The notes: generated from the letters alone by a model not told the origin. DNA of 64,000 nt from Streptomyces sp. NBC_00094 (GCF_026343125.1 NZ_JAPEMB010000001.1:2976001-3040000), one strand, 5' to 3'; numbered from the stretch's first letter, positions 51,869-61,323 are shown. A program made the numbers and translations.

Positions 51869-54031
51869 ATGCCCCCTTCCTCCGGTACGAGCGACACCCC
51901 CCGGCCATCCCGACCGGGCTGGGAGCCGAGGGACCCCACCCTCTCCGCTCCACCCCCCACCGCGCCGAAGCGCCCCCGAGGCCTCCGACGCGTCCTGCGG
52001 ATCCTGCTCGGCCTCACCCTGCTCGGCGCACTGCTCCTCGCCGGCGCCTTCACCGCCGGCTACCTCCTGGTGGACATCCCGCCCGCCAACGCCGCCGCCG
52101 TCGCCCAGTCGAACGTCTACCTCTACAGCGACGGCAGCCCCATCGCCCGCGACGGCGAGATCAACCGCGAGAACGTCCGGCTCGACCAGGTCCCCCTCGG
52201 CGTCCGCCAGGCCGTCCTCGCCGCCGAGGACCGCGACTTCCACACCTCACCGGTCGTCGACCCCAAGGCCATGGTCCGCGCCGCCTGGAACACCGTCACC
52301 GGCAAGGGCCGCCAGTCCGGCTCCACCATCACCCAGCAGTACGTCAAGAACTACTACCTCGGCCAGGAGCAGACCCTCACCCGCAAGGCCAAGGAGTTCT
52401 TCATCGCGATCAAACTGGGCCGCGAGAAGACCAAGGAGGACATCCTCCAGGGCTACCTGAACACCAGCTACTTCGGCCGGAACGCGTACGGGATCCAAGC
52501 CGCCGCCCGCGCCTACTACGGCAAGGACGTCGAACAGCTCGACACCACCGAGGGCGCCTACCTCGCCGCCCTCCTCAAAGCCCCCAGCGCCTACGACGTC
52601 ACCACCCACCCCGAGAACCGGGACAAGGCCGTCGCCCGCTGGAACTACGTCCTCGACGGCATGGTCACCGAAGGCTGGCTCGCCCACGCCGAACGCACCA
52701 CGGCCCGCTTCCCCCTCCCCCAGACCGCCCGCCCCGCCACCGGCCTCTCCGGACAGCGCGGCTACCTCGTCCAAGCCGTCGAGGCCTACCTGACCGACCA
52801 CGGCGTCCTCGACGAGAAGACCCTCGCCGGCGGCGGCTACCGCATCACGACCACCCTGGAGCGCGCCCGCCAGGACACCCTCGTCCAGGCCGTCGAGGAC
52901 CGCGTCATCTCCCGGCTCGACCCGGCACGCGCCCCCTCCGACCGCTACGTCCGCGTCGGCGCGGCCGCCGTCGACACGGCGACCGGCAAGGTCGTCGCCA
53001 TGTACGGCGGCATCGACTACACCCAGCAGTACGTCAACAACGCCACCCGCCGCGACTACCAGGTCGGCTCCACCTTCAAGCCCTTCGTCTTCACGGCCGC
53101 CGTACAGAGCGGGGCCCACACCCAACAGGGCCTGCCCATCACCCCCTACACCCTCTACGACGGCACCAACCGGCGCCCGGTCGAGGGATGGAACGGCAAC
53201 CCCTACGACCCCGCCAACGAAGACGACGCGAGCTACGGCGACATCGCCGTCGGCGCCGCCACCGACCTCTCGGTCAACACCGTGTACGCCCAGATGGCCG
53301 TCGACGTCGGCCCCGCACACGTACGACGGACCGCGATCGCCCTCGGCGTCCCCGGCTCCACCCCCGACCTCACCGCCTCCCCCTCCATCGCCCTCGGCCC
53401 GGCCACCGCCAGCGTCCTCGACATGGCCTCGGCATACGCGACGCTCGCCGCACACGGCCGCCACGGCACCTACACCCTCGTCGAGGGCGTCACGAAGGGC
53501 GGCCGACCGGTCGACCTGCCGTCCCGCCCGGCCCGGCAGGCCGTCACACGAGAGGCCGCCGACACGACCACGGCGATCCTGCGGAGCGTCGTCGAAGCCG
53601 GTACGGGCACGGCCGCGCAGGCCGCCGGACGACCGGCGGCGGGCAAGACGGGCACGGCGGAGGACGACAAGGCCGCCTGGTTCGCGGGCTACACACCGGA
53701 ACTCGCGACCGTGGTCGCACTGATGGGCCAGGACCCCGAGTCCGGGCACCAGGAACCCCTGTACGGAGCACTCGGACTGCCCCGGATCAACGGCGGCGGC
53801 GCCCCCGCCGAGATCTGGGCCCAGTTCACCCGGGAGGCACTGGCGGGAACGCCCCCGCGCGACTTCGACCTCCGGCTGATGCCGGGGGCCGAGGAACTGC
53901 CACCCGTACCGCCGATGCCGGACGGCCCGGACGACGAGGAGGAGTCCGCCGTGACCGGCGAGGCGGGGCCGGGGGCCGTGGTGTCCCGCAGCCCCCTGCC
54001 CCGACCCCGTACACCCGTCCGGGGTCAGTGA
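51869..54031 (+). CDS. Class A penicillin-binding protein (GT51-transpeptidase)
   Basis: 720 aa. A short cytoplasmic Pro-rich tail and a membrane anchor (about 45-69) precede the GT51 glycosyltransferase domain (catalytic Glu120 in AAEDRDFHT, GSTITQQYVKN). The transpeptidase domain has Ser401-TFK, SVN at 468 and KTG at 593, so both activities are intact. The C-terminus is an acidic disordered tail. It polymerises lipid II and cross-links peptidoglycan. The gene is divergent from the ABC exporter and overlaps the convergent sugE-like gene by 7 nt. Confidence 0.94.
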   Translation: MPPSSGTSDTPRPSRPGWEPRDPTLSAPPPTAPKRPRGLRRVLRILLGLTLLGALLLAGAFTAGYLLVDIPPANAAAVAQSNVYLYSDGSPIARDGEINRENVRLDQVPLGVRQAVLAAEDRDFHTSPVVDPKAMVRAAWNTVTGKGRQSGSTITQQYVKNYYLGQEQTLTRKAKEFFIAIKLGREKTKEDILQGYLNTSYFGRNAYGIQAAARAYYGKDVEQLDTTEGAYLAALLKAPSAYDVTTHPENRDKAVARWNYVLDGMVTEGWLAHAERTTARFPLPQTARPATGLSGQRGYLVQAVEAYLTDHGVLDEKTLAGGGYRITTTLERARQDTLVQAVEDRVISRLDPARAPSDRYVRVGAAAVDTATGKVVAMYGGIDYTQQYVNNATRRDYQVGSTFKPFVFTAAVQSGAHTQQGLPITPYTLYDGTNRRPVEGWNGNPYDPANEDDASYGDIAVGAATDLSVNTVYAQMAVDVGPAHVRRTAIALGVPGSTPDLTASPSIALGPATASVLDMASAYATLAAHGRHGTYTLVEGVTKGGRPVDLPSRPARQAVTREAADTTTAILRSVVEAGTGTAAQAAGRPAAGKTGTAEDDKAAWFAGYTPELATVVALMGQDPESGHQEPLYGALGLPRINGGGAPAEIWAQFTREALAGTPPRDFDLRLMPGAEELPPVPPMPDGPDDEEESAVTGEAGPGAVVSRSPLPRPRTPVRGQ

Positions 54032-54345
54032 CCGGAGGTCGCCTTCAGACCCACGACGGCGACCAGCAGCAGACAGACGAAGAAGATCCGGGCGGCGGTC
54101 GCCGGCTCACCCAGCACCACCATGCCGAGCACCGCCGCACCGGCCGCACCGATACCGACCCACACGCCGTACGCCGTACCGATCGGCAGCGTCTTCGCGG
54201 CATGCGAGAGCAGCAGCATGGAAGCGACGATCCCGGCGCCGGTGAGCACGCTCGGCCACAGCCGCGTGAAGCCGTCGGTGTACTTCATACCGATCGACCA
54301 GCCGACTTCGAGCAGACCCGCGACCACGAGAAGAACCCAGGCCAT
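54025..54345 (-). CDS. sugE: SMR-family guanidinium exporter (SugE/Gdx)
   Basis: 106 aa from the ATG at 54345, the normal SMR length, with four membrane helices. The essential Glu of helix 1 is in LLEVGWSIGMKYTDGF, which is the Gdx/SugE variant pattern rather than EmrE. It should export guanidinium in exchange for protons. A guanidine-III riboswitch upstream supports this strongly. Confidence 0.93.
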   Translation of the reverse strand: MAWVLLVVAGLLEVGWSIGMKYTDGFTRLWPSVLTGAGIVASMLLLSHAAKTLPIGTAYGVWVGIGAAGAAVLGMVVLGEPATAARIFFVCLLLVAVVGLKATSGH

Positions 54346-54381
54346 GACGACGACACCTCCGCGAGACGGAACAACAGGAGT

Positions 54382-54423
54382 GCGTCGTCTTGTCGTCATC
54401 CCGGTACGGCGCGTCTCGTCGGG
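54382..54423 (-). ncRNA. Guanidine-III (ykkC-III) riboswitch
   Basis: The 42-nt minus-strand segment matches the known class in its fixed parts: CCCGACGAGACGCGCCGUAC, then CGGG closing P1, a linker, and ACAAGACGACGC whose end pairs with GCGCCGU to make the pseudoknot. It begins about 78 nt upstream of sugE. Just after the aptamer ACTCC could pair with the GGAGGT of the sugE ribosome site, giving a simple translational switch. Confidence 0.88.
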
Positions 54424-54452
54424 TGTCCCCAGACTAGCAAAAAACACGCAAA

Positions 54453-54480
54453 GGCCCTGGTGACGACGGTCACCAGGGCC
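54453..54480 (-). terminator. Terminator of the GroES-like gene
   Basis: Twelve-base arms GGCCCTGGTGAC / GTCACCAGGGCC with a 4-nt loop are followed on the minus strand by TTTGCGTGTTTTTT, a rare T-rich tail for this genome. Confidence 0.85.
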
Positions 54481-54506
54481 GGGCGGCGCATGCGCCCACA
54501 GGTCTC

Positions 54507-54845
54507 CTACAGGTACAGGCCGGTCGAATCCGACGTGCCCTGGAAACGGTCCGCGGCCACCGCGTGCAGGTCGCGCTCCCGCATCAGTACGTACGCGGTG
54601 CCCCGCACCTCGACCTCGGCGCGGTCCTCGGGGTCGTACAGCACCCGGTCGCCGATCTCCACGGTCCGGACGTTCTGACCGACCGCGACCACCTCGGCCC
54701 AGGACAGCCGACGACCGACGGCGGCGGTCGCCGGGATCAGGATGCCGCCACCCGAGCGCCGCTCACCCTCGGGAGAGTCCGTACGGACCAGGACCCGGTC
54801 GTGGAGCATCCGGATGGGCAGCTTGTCGTGCGTGTTCTCGCTCAC
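54507..54845 (-). CDS. GroES-like co-chaperone family protein
   Basis: 112 aa, GTG start. It has the chaperonin-10 barrel pattern (IRMLHDRVLVRTDS, GGILIPATA, EVVAVGQNV, VEIGDRVLYDPED) with changes from true GroES, and no groEL gene is adjacent. Such extra GroES-like proteins are common in Streptomyces and their partner is unknown. It has its own terminator. Confidence 0.85.
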   Translation of the reverse strand: MSENTHDKLPIRMLHDRVLVRTDSPEGERRSGGGILIPATAAVGRRLSWAEVVAVGQNVRTVEIGDRVLYDPEDRAEVEVRGTAYVLMRERDLHAVAADRFQGTSDSTGLYL

Positions 54846-54891
54846 GGTCCGAACCTACCTGCCCGGGCGTGTCGCCCGTGGCGGGGAGGGG

Positions 54892-55212
54892 TCATCCCTT
54901 GCCCTTGCGCGCGGACGCGGCGATCAGCCCGACCACCGCGACGGCCACGAGCGCCGCCGGAACGACGCGCTCCAGGCGGGGTGCGCCGTCCTCGTGGGTG
55001 AACCGGGCCTTCACGTCCGAGACGACCCGGTTGACGGCGACGAAGGCGCGGCCGGCGGTCTGGTCGACCGTCGAGGCGACCTTTGCCTTGGCGTCCCCGA
55101 TGATCGTCTTCGGGTGCACCCGAATGCCGATCTCGTCGAGAGTGACGGCGAGCTGCTCGCGCCGGCGGACGATGTCCGCCTCGATCTGCGCAGGGGTCCT
55201 GGCGTCCGACAC
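54892..55212 (-). CDS. DUF3618 family protein
   Basis: 106 aa, GTG start. The N-terminal DUF3618 motif RTPAQIEADIVRRREQLAVTLDEI is followed by an amphipathic middle and one C-terminal membrane helix (AALVAVAVVGLIAA). The family is actinobacterial and often sits near membrane-stress genes. Role unknown. Confidence 0.85.
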   Translation of the reverse strand: MSDARTPAQIEADIVRRREQLAVTLDEIGIRVHPKTIIGDAKAKVASTVDQTAGRAFVAVNRVVSDVKARFTHEDGAPRLERVVPAALVAVAVVGLIAASARKGKG

Positions 55213-55349
55213 CGCGCTGCCTCCGTAGTCGTGTATCCGGTCGTTGACGGACAGTCTGTCAGCTCCACCGCCGATGGGCCGCGCCCGACCCCCTTCAACC
55301 GACCCCCATTAGGCTCTGAACGCGTACGCGAACACCCCCGAGGAGAGCC

Positions 55350-55817
55350 ATGAGCGAGCGACTGCAGCCCGGCGACACCGCCCCCGCCTTCACCCTTCCC
55401 GACGCGGACGGCAACGAGGTCTCCCTCGCGGAGCACAAGGGCCGCAAGGTCATCGTCTACTTCTACCCGGCGGCCCTCACCCCCGGCTGCACGAAGCAGG
55501 CCTGCGACTTCACCGACAACCTGGACCTGCTGACGGGCGCGGGCTACGACGTCATCGGCGTCTCCCCCGACAAGCCGGAGAAGCTGGCGAAGTTCCGCGA
55601 GAAGGAGAACCTGAAGGTCACGCTGGTCGGCGACCCGGAGAAGACGACCCTGGAGGCGTACGGCGCCTTCGGCGAGAAGAAGCTGTACGGCAAGACGGTG
55701 ACGGGCGTGATCCGCTCGACGATCGTCGTCGACGAGGCCGGCACGGTCGAGCACGCCTTCTACAACGTGAAGGCGACGGGCCACGTAGCCAAGATCATCA
55801 GGGACCTGGGCATCTGA
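55350..55817 (+). CDS. bcp: Thioredoxin-dependent peroxiredoxin Bcp
   Basis: 155 aa, ATG with GAGGAG ribosome site. Peroxidatic Cys lies in TPGCTKQACDFTDN, with the resolving Cys five residues on, the alpha-2 arrangement of Bcp. It reduces hydrogen peroxide and organic peroxides using thioredoxin. It is monocistronic, with a clear terminator. Confidence 0.95.
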   Translation: MSERLQPGDTAPAFTLPDADGNEVSLAEHKGRKVIVYFYPAALTPGCTKQACDFTDNLDLLTGAGYDVIGVSPDKPEKLAKFREKENLKVTLVGDPEKTTLEAYGAFGEKKLYGKTVTGVIRSTIVVDEAGTVEHAFYNVKATGHVAKIIRDLGI

Positions 55818-55838
55818 GCCCTGCCTTCATCGGCGCCG

Positions 55839-55876
55839 AACGGGCCGTACCGCCTTCCGAGGCGGTGCGGCCCGTT
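55839..55876 (+). terminator. Terminator of bcp
   Basis: Sixteen-base arms AACGGGCCGTACCGCC / GGCGGTGCGGCCCGTT (one mismatch) lie 21 nt past the bcp stop. Confidence 0.85.
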
Positions 55877-55980
55877 CCGTTTATCGGACGCGACAGTACG
55901 CGATATGGCGTAACCGTCCGATATTCGGCTCGTTACTCCGTGCGAGGCCACGAACGGGTGGCCGGAGCGGAGGGGGCCCT

Positions 55981-56622
55981 ATGGGGACGAGCGCGTACAC
56001 GAGGGAGCGGCTCGAAGCGGCGGCGCGGGGAGCGCGGACGCTGACGGAGGCGCTGGAGCGGTTGGGGGTGGATCCGAAGAGCTCATCGCGAAGGTACGTG
56101 CGGGAGCGGATGCGGAAGCTGGGGGTGGACATCTCGCACTTCGAGCAGGAGGGGACACGTTGGACCCGTGAGGTCCTGACGGAGGCCGTGGCCGCCTCGA
56201 CGAACATGTGCGAGGTACTGCGGCACCTCGGGGTGGAGGTCGTCGGCGGGCAGCACACCCACATCAGCCGACGGATCAGGGCGTACGGGATCGACACCTC
56301 GCACTTCCGCGCACCCTCCCGGCGAGGCAAGCCTTGGCGCCCCCGAACCCCCGAGGCCCTGCTCATCGAGCAGACCGGCCCGCAGACCCGACGCGTCCCG
56401 AGCGACCGCCTCGCCTGGGCGATGGCGGAGTCCGGGGTGCGGAAGCAGTGCGCGATGTGCGGGACCGAGGCCGTGTGGCGTGGCCGACCGCTCCCGCTGG
56501 AGATCGACCACGTCGACGGCGACTGGCGCAACAACCGCATCGAGAACCTGCGGTTCCTCTGCCCGAACTGCCACTCGACGACTGACAACTACCGGGGGCG
56601 CGGCAGGAGGCGGACCTCGTGA
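55981..56622 (+). CDS. HNH endonuclease-like protein, copy 1
   Basis: 213 aa. Two related modules of about 50 aa (about 5-55 and 60-108) each begin TRE(R/V)L and end GVDISHF or GIDTSHF, and look like small DNA-binding HTH units. The C-terminal HNH domain has CAMCG, DHVDGDWRNNRIENLRFLCPNCH. All metal and catalytic residues of an HNH nuclease are present. It is co-translated with a paralogue. Related to homing-type HNH proteins by build; the target is unknown. Confidence 0.85.
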   Translation: MGTSAYTRERLEAAARGARTLTEALERLGVDPKSSSRRYVRERMRKLGVDISHFEQEGTRWTREVLTEAVAASTNMCEVLRHLGVEVVGGQHTHISRRIRAYGIDTSHFRAPSRRGKPWRPRTPEALLIEQTGPQTRRVPSDRLAWAMAESGVRKQCAMCGTEAVWRGRPLPLEIDHVDGDWRNNRIENLRFLCPNCHSTTDNYRGRGRRRTS

Positions 56623-57287
56623 CCAACGGCCCGCGATACACCCGCGAGCGATTGACCGAAGCCGCCGCGCAGTGTTCGAACATGGACGAGGTAGTCGCCT
56701 TCTTCGACTCGCAGCCCTACGACAAACTCCGCCGCTATCTGCTGAAGCGCTTCGCCCACTACGGAATCGACATCTCACACCTCCACAGTCCGAGACGGCG
56801 CGGGGCGCAGCCTCCTCGCCCAGAGCCGGACGAGCTGCGGCAAGCTGTCGCCCAGGCCAGCTCCGTAGCCGGCGCTCTCCGCATCCTGGGTAGGCCCTGC
56901 ACCGGGCAGATGCGCGGCCTGTTCCATCAGTGGACCGAGGCCGATGACCTAGACACGTCCCACTTCTTGGGGCAGGCGCACCAGCGAGGAAAGCAGGGAC
57001 CCACTCCGGTGAAACGGCCCGAGGACATTCTCGTCCGCCATGTCCGGGGGCGCCGGACCAGAACTCACCTGCTGCGTCGAGCACTCCACGAGTCCGGCGT
57101 CCCCGAGGAGTGCGCCGACTGCGGCGTCGGCGCCGAGTGGCTCGGCAAGCCCATGACTCTGGAGGTCGACCACACCAACGGGGACTGGGGCGACGACCGG
57201 ATCGAGAACCTGCGGCTCCTCTGCCCCAACTGTCACGCGACCACGAGCACCTGGTGCCGAGGAGGTAAGCGGTCGGCCCGGAGCTAG
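56619..57287 (+). CDS. HNH endonuclease-like protein, copy 2
   Basis: 222 aa, GTG start sharing GTGA with the stop of copy 1. It has the same architecture: two N-terminal modules ending GIDISHL and DLDTSHF, then HNH with CADCG, DHTNGDWGDDRIENLRLLCPNCH. The two copies are diverged outside the HNH core, so the duplication is old. It ends 46 nt before tRNA-Leu. Confidence 0.85.
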   Translation: MTNGPRYTRERLTEAAAQCSNMDEVVAFFDSQPYDKLRRYLLKRFAHYGIDISHLHSPRRRGAQPPRPEPDELRQAVAQASSVAGALRILGRPCTGQMRGLFHQWTEADDLDTSHFLGQAHQRGKQGPTPVKRPEDILVRHVRGRRTRTHLLRRALHESGVPEECADCGVGAEWLGKPMTLEVDHTNGDWGDDRIENLRLLCPNCHATTSTWCRGGKRSARS

Positions 57288-57333
57288 CGCACCCTGAACG
57301 CTGCAGCCGCCCGCCCGCTACCATGGCAGGCAG

Positions 57334-57420
57334 GCGGCCGTAGCCAAATCGGTATCGGCGGGTGTTTTAGGGGCATCTGGGAGAAATCCTGTGTGGGTTC
57401 GAATCCCACCGGCCGCACCA
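57334..57420 (+). tRNA. tRNA-Leu (anticodon TAG)
   Basis: Class II tRNA with acceptor GCGGCCG/CGGCCGC, anticodon loop TTTAGGG (anticodon TAG), a long variable arm (TGGGAGAAATCCTGT region), T-arm GTGGG-TTCGAAT-CCCAC and an encoded CCA. Confidence 0.95.
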
Positions 57421-57433
57421 ACCTGGCAATCGA

Positions 57434-57467
57434 AGGCCCGGTTCGCATCACCAGGCGAACCGGGCCT
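57434..57467. terminator. Terminator between tRNA-Leu and rdgB
   Basis: Perfect 13-base arms AGGCCCGGTTCGC / GCGAACCGGGCCT can end both convergent transcripts. Confidence 0.85.
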
Positions 57468-57478
57468 CGCCGTACCCC

Positions 57479-58081
57479 TCAGCCCAGCAGCTCCCGTACC
57501 ACCGGTACCAGCGCCCGGAACGCCTTGCCTCGGTGGCTGATCGCGTTCTTCTCCGCCGGGGAGAGCTGCGCGCACGTGACCTCGTGGCCCTCCGGCTGGA
57601 GGATCGGGTCGTAGCCGAAGCCGTTCGTGCCGGTCGGGACGTGGCGGAGGGTGCCCCGCATCTGTCCCTCGACCACGCGCTCCGTGCCATCCGGGAGGGC
57701 GAGGGCCGCCGCGCAGGCGAAGTGGGCCCCTCGGTGCTCCTCCGCGATGTCGGACAGTTGGGCAAGCAGCAGGTCCAGGTTCGCGCGGTCGTTGCCGTGG
57801 GTGCCGGCCCAGCGGGCCGAGAAGATGCCGGGGGCGCCGTTGAGGACGTCGACGCAGAGGCCGGAGTCGTCGGCGACGGCCGGGAGGCCGGTGGCCTGGG
57901 CCAGGGCGTGGGCCTTGAGGAGCGCGTTCTCGGCGAAGGTGACGCCGGTTTCCTTGACGTCGGGCACGTCGGGGTACGCGTCCGCGCCGACGAGTTCGAG
58001 GTCGAGGCCCGCGTCGGCGAGGATCGCGTGGAGTTCGGTGATCTTGCCCGCGTTGCGGGTGGCGAGGATCAGACGGGTCAT
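57479..58081 (-). CDS. rdgB: RdgB/HAM1 XTP/dITP diphosphatase
   Basis: 200 aa with the family signature at the start (LILATRNAGKITEL), EN in TFAENALLKA, DDSGL and FGYDPIL. It hydrolyses dITP, dXTP and related deaminated purine triphosphates to keep them out of DNA. It is the last gene of the rph-lipoprotein-rdgB chain. Confidence 0.95.
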   Translation of the reverse strand: MTRLILATRNAGKITELHAILADAGLDLELVGADAYPDVPDVKETGVTFAENALLKAHALAQATGLPAVADDSGLCVDVLNGAPGIFSARWAGTHGNDRANLDLLLAQLSDIAEEHRGAHFACAAALALPDGTERVVEGQMRGTLRHVPTGTNGFGYDPILQPEGHEVTCAQLSPAEKNAISHRGKAFRALVPVVRELLG

Positions 58082-58112
58082 GTCACCGATTATCGGGGGT
58101 CGGTGCGAGCCG

Positions 58113-58493
58113 TCAGCCCGGGGTGCAGACCTTGGCGACTTCGCCGGCCGCGTCGGTGATCGGCTGGATGTCGGGGGTCGCGTCGCCGTTCTTCACGGCG
58201 GTACGGACGGACTCGACGCCCTTCGTGAGGTCGTCGACCGCCTTCGCGAGGTCGGCGTTGTCCGTGGTGTTCTTGAGGTTGCCGAGCTCGGTGGAGATCG
58301 AGTTGAGGGACTCCTCGATCTGCGTCGGGTCGTTCGAGGCGTTGGATACGGCCTGCTGGAGCTTGTCGACCGACGTGGCTATCGCGTCGGCGGTCTTGAC
58401 GCAGTCCATGGCGGTGTCGAGGGCTCCGCAGCCGCTCAGGACGGTGGTCAGTGCGGCGGCCGTGGCCACGGCGAGTGCGAGACGGCGCTTCAA
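58113..58493 (-). CDS. Small lipoprotein of unknown function
   Basis: 126 aa from a TTG at 58493, six bases after GGGG; no ATG or GTG fits better. The lipobox LSGCG follows a short signal. The mature part is helical, rich in Asp, Ser and Thr (KTADAIATSVDKLQQAVSNA), with a second Cys near the end (VCTPG) that could pair with DCVK. It lies between rph and rdgB on the same strand. Confidence 0.7.
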   Translation of the reverse strand: MKRRLALAVATAAALTTVLSGCGALDTAMDCVKTADAIATSVDKLQQAVSNASNDPTQIEESLNSISTELGNLKNTTDNADLAKAVDDLTKGVESVRTAVKNGDATPDIQPITDAAGEVAKVCTPG

Positions 58494-58526
58494 GGCATCC
58501 CCCAGATACAGACAGACGAACAGACG

Positions 58527-58567
58527 GACGGGCGGGCGCACGGAGCTTATCCGTGTGCCCGCCCGTC
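58527..58567 (-). terminator. Hairpin between rph and the lipoprotein gene
   Basis: Arms GACGGGCGGGCGCACGG / CCGTGTGCCCGCCCGTC around AGCTTAT lie past the rph stop on the minus strand. Confidence 0.75.
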
Positions 58568-58583
58568 ATGACGCAGCCAGGTG

Positions 58584-59315
<732 letters not shown>

Positions 59316-59409
59316 GGGTCGAGGGTAGCGGGACAAGAGGGAGGGGCCGTTCTCCCGCCGTTCTCTCGCGACTCTCTCGCGGCTCTCCCGTGACCGGGGG
59401 CCCGTTCAT

Positions 59410-59449
59410 GACGAAGGGCCCGTTCCCCTGCCGGAACGGGCCCTTCGTC
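59410..59449 (-). terminator. Terminator of nagF
   Basis: Seventeen-base arms GACGAAGGGCCCGTTCC / GGAACGGGCCCTTCGTC lie 43 nt past the nagF stop. Confidence 0.85.
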
Positions 59450-59491
59450 GATGCGGGTCGGCCGAGGTGAGTCAGCCGCTCGCATCAGGTC

Positions 59492-59725
59492 TCACATCAG
59501 GTCTTCGATCTCCGCGGCGATCGGGTCCGCGTCGGTGCCGATGACGACCTGGATGGCGGTGCCCATCTTCACGACGCCGTGGGCGCCGGCGGCCTTGAGC
59601 GCGGCCTCGTCGACGAGCGCGGGGTTGACGACCTCGGTGCGCAGGCGGGTGATGCAGCCCTCGACCTCTTCGATGTTGTCGATGCCGCCGAGCCCGGCGA
59701 CGATCTTCTCAGCCTTGGTGGCCAT
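59492..59725 (-). CDS. nagF: PTS N-acetylglucosamine EIIB protein
   Basis: 77 aa from the ATG at 59725 (ribosome site GGGAGA). The EIIB fold has the phospho-accepting Cys in VEGCITRLR and ends VIGTDADPIAAEIEDLM. It passes phosphate from EIIA to GlcNAc bound by the EIIC permeases encoded divergently. The order nagF, nagE1, nagE2 matches the known S. coelicolor locus. A DasR site lies in the divergent promoter. Confidence 0.93.
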   Translation of the reverse strand: MATKAEKIVAGLGGIDNIEEVEGCITRLRTEVVNPALVDEAALKAAGAHGVVKMGTAIQVVIGTDADPIAAEIEDLM

Positions 59726-59897
59726 GTGTTTCTCCCTGTCCGTTCCGTTCGCGCGAGCGCGAATCTCGGCGCACCTGCGGTCCGCTTTGTCACGGTAACC
59801 CACGGTTGGCCCAACTTCGCGAGCGAGTGCCGCCGTTCTGCCGAATGATGACGATCACCGGCGGCCTGTCCTCAGCGGGCTCCCGGAGCCTACCGCA

Positions 59898-59913
59898 ACT
59901 GGTCTACACCAGT
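59898..59913. promoter_or_regulatory. DasR site (dre) between nagF and nagE1
   Basis: ACTGGTCTACACCAGT differs from the dre consensus by one central base. It is 48 nt before the nagE1 start and 173 nt before the nagF start. Confidence 0.92.
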
Positions 59914-59960
59914 GCGCAACGGAATGCGGACCCGGCTTGTTCCGGGCAGGGAGGACGCCG

Positions 59961-61259
59961 ATGAGTACGGAAAGCGCCGCGGCAGCGCCGAAGAAGCCCG
60001 TGTGGAGCGGACTCTTCCAAGGGCTGCAGAAGATGGGGCGCAGTCTCCAGCTCCCCATCGCCGTGCTGCCCGCGGCGGGCATCATCAACCGGCTCGGGCA
60101 GCCGGACGTCTTCGGCGCGGAGGGTCTCGGCTGGGACAAGGTCGCCGCGGTGATGGCGGGCGCGGGCGGCGCCCTCCTCGACGGCAATCTCGGCCTGCCG
60201 CTGTTGTTCTGCATCGGTGTCGCGATCGGCATGGCGAAGAAGTCGGACGGCTCGACCGCGCTCGCGGCCGTCGTCGGCTTCCTCGTCTACTACACGGTCC
60301 TCCGTCAGTTCCCGAAGGACTGCCCCCCGGGTACGAGGGACATCGGCGGCGGCTGCCTGGCGCCCGGGGAGGCCTTCGCCGCCTACACGTACCAGAACCC
60401 CGGCGTCTTCGGCGGCATCGTCATGGGTCTGCTCACCGCGTACCTGTGGCAGCGGTACCACCGGACGAAGCTGGTCGACTGGCTGGGCTTCTTCAACGGC
60501 CGCCGACTCGTCCCGATCATCATGACGTTCGTGGCGATCGCGTTCGCCTCGCTCTGCCTGTGGGTCTGGCCGCCGATCGGCGACGCCCTGGAGAACTTCA
60601 GCGACTGGCTGGTCGGCCTCGGCGCCTGGGGCTCCGGCATCTTCGGCGTGGCGAACCGTGCGCTGCTCGTCATCGGCCTGCACCAGTTCCTGAACGTGCC
60701 GATCTGGTTCCAGTTCGGCACGTACGAGAAGCCGGACGGCTCGGTTGTCCATGGCGACATCCCCATGTTCCTGGCGGGCGACCCGAACGCCGGCCAGTTC
60801 CTGACGGGCTTCTTCCCGATCATGATGTTCGCGCTGCCGGCGGCGGCGCTCGCGATCACCCACTGCGCGAAGCCGCACCGCCGCAAGGAGGTCGGGGGCC
60901 TGATGCTCTCGGTGGCGCTGACCTCGTTCGTCACGGGCATCACCGAGCCGCTCGAGTACTCGTTCCTCTTCATCGCGCCGGTGCTGTACGCGATCCACGC
61001 CGTCCTCACGGGCGTGTCGATGGCCGTGACCTGGGCGCTCGGCGTGAAGGACGGCTTCAGTTTCTCGGCGGGTCTGATCGACTACGTGATCAACTGGGGC
61101 CTCGCGACGAAGCCGTGGATGATCATTCCGATCGGTCTCGCCTTCGCGGTCGTGTACTACGCGATCTTCCGGTTCGCGATCACCAAGTTCAACCTCCAGA
61201 CGCCCGGCCGCGAGCCGGACGAGGTCGGGGACGAGATGGAGCGGGAGAACATCAAGTAG
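59961..61259 (+). CDS. nagE1: PTS N-acetylglucosamine EIIC permease 1
   Basis: 432 aa from the ATG at 59961 (ribosome site GGGAGG). About ten membrane segments; the EIIC core includes LQLPIAVLPAAGIINRLG, LVDWLGFFNGRRLVPII and the substrate-site region SFVTGITEPLEYSF. There is no EIIA or EIIB domain, so it depends on NagF. It has a 35-residue extracellular insert (about 120-150) with paired Cys that NagE2 lacks. Confidence 0.93.
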   Translation: MSTESAAAAPKKPVWSGLFQGLQKMGRSLQLPIAVLPAAGIINRLGQPDVFGAEGLGWDKVAAVMAGAGGALLDGNLGLPLLFCIGVAIGMAKKSDGSTALAAVVGFLVYYTVLRQFPKDCPPGTRDIGGGCLAPGEAFAAYTYQNPGVFGGIVMGLLTAYLWQRYHRTKLVDWLGFFNGRRLVPIIMTFVAIAFASLCLWVWPPIGDALENFSDWLVGLGAWGSGIFGVANRALLVIGLHQFLNVPIWFQFGTYEKPDGSVVHGDIPMFLAGDPNAGQFLTGFFPIMMFALPAAALAITHCAKPHRRKEVGGLMLSVALTSFVTGITEPLEYSFLFIAPVLYAIHAVLTGVSMAVTWALGVKDGFSFSAGLIDYVINWGLATKPWMIIPIGLAFAVVYYAIFRFAITKFNLQTPGREPDEVGDEMERENIK

Positions 61260-61323
61260 CGCTGCGGTCACCCTGCAGAGGGCGACCGATTCGGGGCTTT
61301 CGACCCCCTCGTAAGCCCTGCGC

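Noticed and set aside
57334..57420. tRNA-Leu as attachment site of an integrated element
   Set aside because: No integrase and no duplicated tRNA 3' end found in the window; the HNH genes alone do not make an integrative element.
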